NCBI GenBank assembly: GCA_002372875.1
Contig: DFJD01000040.1
Location: 43,740-52,162, forward strand
Reading direction: 5' to 3'
DNA from: Clostridiales bacterium UBA3680
GTDB taxonomy: Bacteria > Bacillota > Clostridia > Lachnospirales > CAG-274
Length of the DNA stretch: 8,423 nt
Made by a program: the position numbers and the translations under genes. Shown piece by piece: positions 6,040 through 8,423 of the stretch. Below the pieces are notes generated by a model that was not told the origin of the DNA, made no database searches, and was given only the letters and a program-made list of their open reading frames with translations. The stretch's first letter is position 1; every line of letters starts with the position of its first letter.

Positions 6040-7326
6040 ATGGGACTTATTAAAGCGGCATTTTCCGCAATCGGCACTACTCTCGCAGATCAATGGAAGG
6101 AATACATATATTGTGATTCCATGGATGGAGATACTCTTGTCAAAAAGGGGGAGGTAAGAGTCACAGCCGGCTCTAATACAAACAGAACAGACAATATAAT
6201 TACAAACGGTTCAAAGGTTGCCGTTAACGAAGGACAGTTTATGCTGATCGTCGAAAACGGTAAGGTTGTAGATTTTACCAGCGAGCCTGGAGCTTATACT
6301 TATGATACGGGTACGGAGCCGTCACTTTTCGATTCGGGCTTTTCGGGCTTGAAAGAATCATTTAAAAAAGTAGGTAAAAGATTTGCTTACGGCGGTTCGG
6401 CAGAGAATGATCAAAGAGTTTATTATGTAAACATAAAAGAAATAATGAACAACAAAGTCGGAGTGGGAGATGTTCCTTTCAGAGACAGTGAGTTCAATTT
6501 TTCAATGAAACTTCAGGGTTTCGGAGTTTATTCCTACAAAATAACCGACCCTGTTATGTTCTACACAAATGTTTGTTCAAATGTTACAGACAGCTTTAAA
6601 AAGAGTGCAATTGATGAGCAGCTCAGAACCGAGGTACAAAATGCTCTTCAACCTGCTCTTGGAAGAATTGCTCTTAAGAGAATAGCTTACGATCAGCTTC
6701 CTCTTTTTACAAAGGAAATTGCTCAGGAGGTCAATAACGAATTATCCGAGGATTGGACACAGTTAAGAGGTATTTCTGTTGTATCTGTTGCTTTTGCCTC
6801 CATTAAGCCCGACGATGCTTCGGCAGCTAAGATCAATCAAATGCAGGAGGCAAGAGTTTATACTAATTCCCAAATGCAAACAGGTAGAGCAACCGCAGCG
6901 GGAGCAACTGCTATGGAAACTGCTGCAGGAAACCCTAACGGTGCGATGAACGCATTTATGGGTATGGGTATGACCAATGCCTTTGGAGCTAATCTTACCC
7001 AAGCGACGATGCAGAATAATCAACAAGGAGCAGGAATTCCGGTTATGCCGGGTGCTGAAGGTGCCGTTGTCGGAGCAGGAGCTGTATCAGGTGGATGGAA
7101 GTGTGAGTGCGGAACTCAGAACACAGGCAAGTTCTGTACCGAGTGCGGAAAGCCTATGCCTGCACCTGCTACGGGCTGGACATGTGAGTGCGGAACTCAG
7201 AACACAGGCAAGTTCTGTACCGAGTGCGGCAAACCTATGCCTGTTGCTTCGGAAGAATGGACTTGTGAGTGTGGCAATAAAAATACAGGTAAGTTCTGTA
7301 CCGAGTGCGGTAAGCCTCGCTCATAA
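6040..7326 (+). CDS. SPFH (band 7, YdjI-like) protein with three C-terminal zinc ribbons
   Basis: This protein belongs to the SPFH/'virion core protein'-like family that includes Bacillus YdjI. Members are cytoplasmic and assemble at the membrane through partners; YdjI is tied to the PspA envelope-stress response. Its 428 residues show an N-terminal strand-rich part with NGSKVAVNEGQFMLIVENG (56-74), typical of the family, then SPFH-like sequence to about 260 (FGVYSYKITDPVMFY, 161-175; LRGISVVSVAFASIKPDD, 242-259). An Ala/Met/Gln/Gly-rich linker (about 262-352) leads into three 27-residue zinc ribbons beginning at Trp353, Trp380 and Trp407. Each has CxC followed eight residues later by CxxC, giving complete four-Cys sites. 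No membrane segment is seen. A strong AAAGGAGGG (6024-6032) fixes the start. The next gene follows after 11 bases and encodes a likely membrane anchor. Confidence 0.88.
   Translation: MGLIKAAFSAIGTTLADQWKEYIYCDSMDGDTLVKKGEVRVTAGSNTNRTDNIITNGSKVAVNEGQFMLIVENGKVVDFTSEPGAYTYDTGTEPSLFDSGFSGLKESFKKVGKRFAYGGSAENDQRVYYVNIKEIMNNKVGVGDVPFRDSEFNFSMKLQGFGVYSYKITDPVMFYTNVCSNVTDSFKKSAIDEQLRTEVQNALQPALGRIALKRIAYDQLPLFTKEIAQEVNNELSEDWTQLRGISVVSVAFASIKPDDASAAKINQMQEARVYTNSQMQTGRATAAGATAMETAAGNPNGAMNAFMGMGMTNAFGANLTQATMQNNQQGAGIPVMPGAEGAVVGAGAVSGGWKCECGTQNTGKFCTECGKPMPAPATGWTCECGTQNTGKFCTECGKPMPVASEEWTCECGNKNTGKFCTECGKPRS
7096..7323 (+). repeat. Tandem 81-bp repeats encoding zinc ribbons
   Basis: Three in-frame units start at 7096, 7177 and 7258, the last ending with the gene. 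Units 1 and 2 are identical over 47 bases (7102-7148 and 7183-7229), including synonymous positions. Unit 3 differs at many of these sites (for example TGT-GGC-AAT-AAA-AAT). This points to a recent duplication or gene conversion between the first two, with unit 3 older. Confidence 0.9.
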
Positions 7327-7337
7327 GGAGTGGTTAT

Positions 7338-8375
7338 ATGAAGAAAAATCCTTTGTTTAAGCCGATAGTTTTTCTTCTTTCCTTGGTCATTCTTTTAGCA
7401 AGCTTATGCGTGTCTTCTTTTGCCGATTTAGGCGATTTCAACGATTATTCCGATGACTCGGGTTGGGATTCGGGCTCAAGTTGGGATTCCGATTCAAGTT
7501 GGGATTCGGACAATGATTCCGGCAGCTATAGGGATTCCTCATCTTCGGGAAGCGGAATAACCTATATTGTGGTTATCATAGTAATAATTATAATAATTAT
7601 GAATAGTCGTAAAGGCGGAGGCGGCGGAAACGGCTCCGGAGGACAAAAAATTTCAAGACAGGGATCAATGATTAATGTTCCGGATAATACCGAACAAATT
7701 GTTACCGCAATAAAGAAGTATGATCCAAACTTTAATTGTGATAAATTCCTTGCTTGGGCAAAAGAAACATTTATTACACTGCAGATGGCATGGTCGGAAA
7801 GAGATTTCGAGAAAGCAAGACCTTTCGAAAAGGAAGAACTTTATCAGCAACATGTTCAGCAGATACAAAAGTACAAGGATTCCGGAAGAATCAATGTTCT
7901 TGACAGAATAAACATCAATCAAGCATATCTGTTCGGATACACTCGTGATAAAGAGTATGAATATATGAAGGTCTATTTTATGGCAAGAATGACCGACTAT
8001 ATCAAGGATGAGAAGACCGGCTCTATAATTAAGGGTGATCCCAATACAGAGTATCATCTAAAGTATATATATACGTATATGCGTAAAACAGGTGTTTTGA
8101 CAAGTGAAACAAAGAGTAATATCTCAACTGTTGCTTGTCCTAACTGTGGTGCACCTACGGCAATAACCAGTGCCGGCAAATGTGAATACTGTGGATTTAT
8201 AGTAACAACAGGAGAGTTTGATTGGGTGCTTTCAGATATTACAGGTATTAAGCAAGGTACCAACCTTGGTTCGGGCGGTGTTGTAGACAGAACGGAAGGA
8301 GATAATAAATCCGAAGCATCTGCCCAAAACACAGACGATCAAAATACCAATACTCAAAATAATAACAATAATTAA
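7338..8375 (+). CDS. Membrane protein with Tim44-like domain and zinc ribbon
   Basis: This is a 345-residue protein of the type annotated as 'zinc-ribbon domain-containing transport protein'; actual transport is unproven. Residues 1-29 form a signal peptide (Lys-Lys start, hydrophobic 10-24, likely cut after SSFA). Residues 30-72 are rich in Ser, Asp and Gly with a WDS repeat. Residues 74-88 form a very Ile/Val-rich membrane helix, followed by RKGGGGG. A Tim44-like domain spans roughly 115-250 (FNCDKFLAWAKETFITLQMAW, split at 132-142 and 143-152). A CPNC...CEYC ribbon lies at 267-285, and the tail is Asn/Gln-rich. If the signal is cleaved, the topology is N-terminus outside and the Tim44 and ribbon parts in the cytoplasm, facing the SPFH partner. 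AAGGAG (7325-7330) overlaps the upstream stop, so the pair is an operon. It is comparable in role, not clearly in sequence, to YdjG/YdjH anchors. Confidence 0.82.
   Translation: MKKNPLFKPIVFLLSLVILLASLCVSSFADLGDFNDYSDDSGWDSGSSWDSDSSWDSDNDSGSYRDSSSSGSGITYIVVIIVIIIIIMNSRKGGGGGNGSGGQKISRQGSMINVPDNTEQIVTAIKKYDPNFNCDKFLAWAKETFITLQMAWSERDFEKARPFEKEELYQQHVQQIQKYKDSGRINVLDRININQAYLFGYTRDKEYEYMKVYFMARMTDYIKDEKTGSIIKGDPNTEYHLKYIYTYMRKTGVLTSETKSNISTVACPNCGAPTAITSAGKCEYCGFIVTTGEFDWVLSDITGIKQGTNLGSGGVVDRTEGDNKSEASAQNTDDQNTNTQNNNNN
7464..7517 (+). repeat. 18-bp tandem repeat encoding WDSxSS units
   Basis: Three Trp codons sit exactly 18 bases apart (7464, 7482, 7500), each followed by GAT-TC(G/C) for Asp-Ser. 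The units encode a six-residue acidic Ser/Trp repeat in the predicted extracytoplasmic segment (residues 43-60) and differ mainly at synonymous or Gly/Asp positions, as expected from replication slippage followed by drift. Confidence 0.8.
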
Positions 8376-8380
8376 AAAAA

Positions 8381-8418
8381 GGGGCATTGAAGTTAAATCT
8401 TGATATGTACCCTCTTTA
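8381..8418 (+). terminator. Weak terminator-like hairpin after the last gene
   Basis: Just past the stop codon, GGGGCAT and AAG (8381-8392) can pair with CTT, ATG and CCC (8399-8412) around the loop TTAAAT. The stem is interrupted by two small internal loops and followed by TCTTTA. It is an imperfect hairpin with a short T-rich tail at the window edge. It could end the SPFH operon, but the structure is poor and the sequence stops soon after. Confidence 0.3.
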
Positions 8419-8423
8419 CTGGA

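Noticed and set aside
7102..7310. CRISPR-like reading of the regularly spaced repeats
   Set aside because: The repeats are in frame, contiguous 81-bp coding units with conserved cysteines throughout, not short repeats separated by unique spacers.
6977..7360. Open frame of 127 codons overlapping the zinc-ribbon end of the SPFH gene
   Set aside because: It is the +2/+3 shadow of the repeated zinc-ribbon DNA. Its own repeats mirror the real frame, and it has no independent ribosome binding site or recognisable domain.
7395..7425. Possible lipobox (LASLC) in the signal peptide of the Tim44-like protein
   Set aside because: The residue before Cys24 is Leu, whereas lipoboxes need Ala, Gly or Ser there. 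Cleavage after SSFA by ordinary signal peptidase fits better.

Overview
The window is a low-GC, AT-rich stretch that reads as a chromosome fragment of a Firmicutes/Clostridia-type bacterium. Evidence for this is the strong AAGGAGG ribosome binding sites, the frequent AGA arginine codons, the YnbB-type PLP enzyme directly behind miaA, and the SPFH/zinc-ribbon genes, all familiar from Clostridia and Bacilli. No genus can be named from the sequence alone. All eight complete genes lie on the + strand, with few gaps.

Region 1 (1-3716) is housekeeping. After the last codons of an unidentified upstream gene, an extended -10 promoter (119-147) drives pyrH (UMP kinase) and frr (ribosome recycling factor). 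A perfect hairpin with a short T-rich tail follows frr. Then come miaA (tRNA dimethylallyltransferase), which has almost no Shine-Dalgarno sequence, and a YnbB-family PLP-dependent lyase whose start overlaps the end of miaA.

Region 2 (3731-5784) is the most intriguing part: an AAA/ABC-type ATPase and, overlapping its stop codon by one base, a small protein with TOPRIM-like acidic motifs. The two-gene ATPase plus TOPRIM layout resembles anti-phage systems of the OLD/PARIS type. However, neither protein can be assigned to a named system by eye, and the pair lies tightly behind the housekeeping genes rather than in an obvious island. Defence is therefore an inference.

Region 3 (5785-8423) starts with a 255-base gap holding two candidate promoters and potentially competing RNA hairpins. 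It continues with a two-gene module: a cytoplasmic SPFH (band 7, YdjI-like) protein ending in three tandem zinc ribbons, and a membrane protein with a signal peptide, an extracytoplasmic Ser/Asp/Trp repeat, one transmembrane helix, a Tim44-like domain and a zinc ribbon. By analogy with Bacillus ydjGHI, this pair probably forms a membrane-attached scaffold linked to envelope stress. A weak terminator-like hairpin lies at the right edge.
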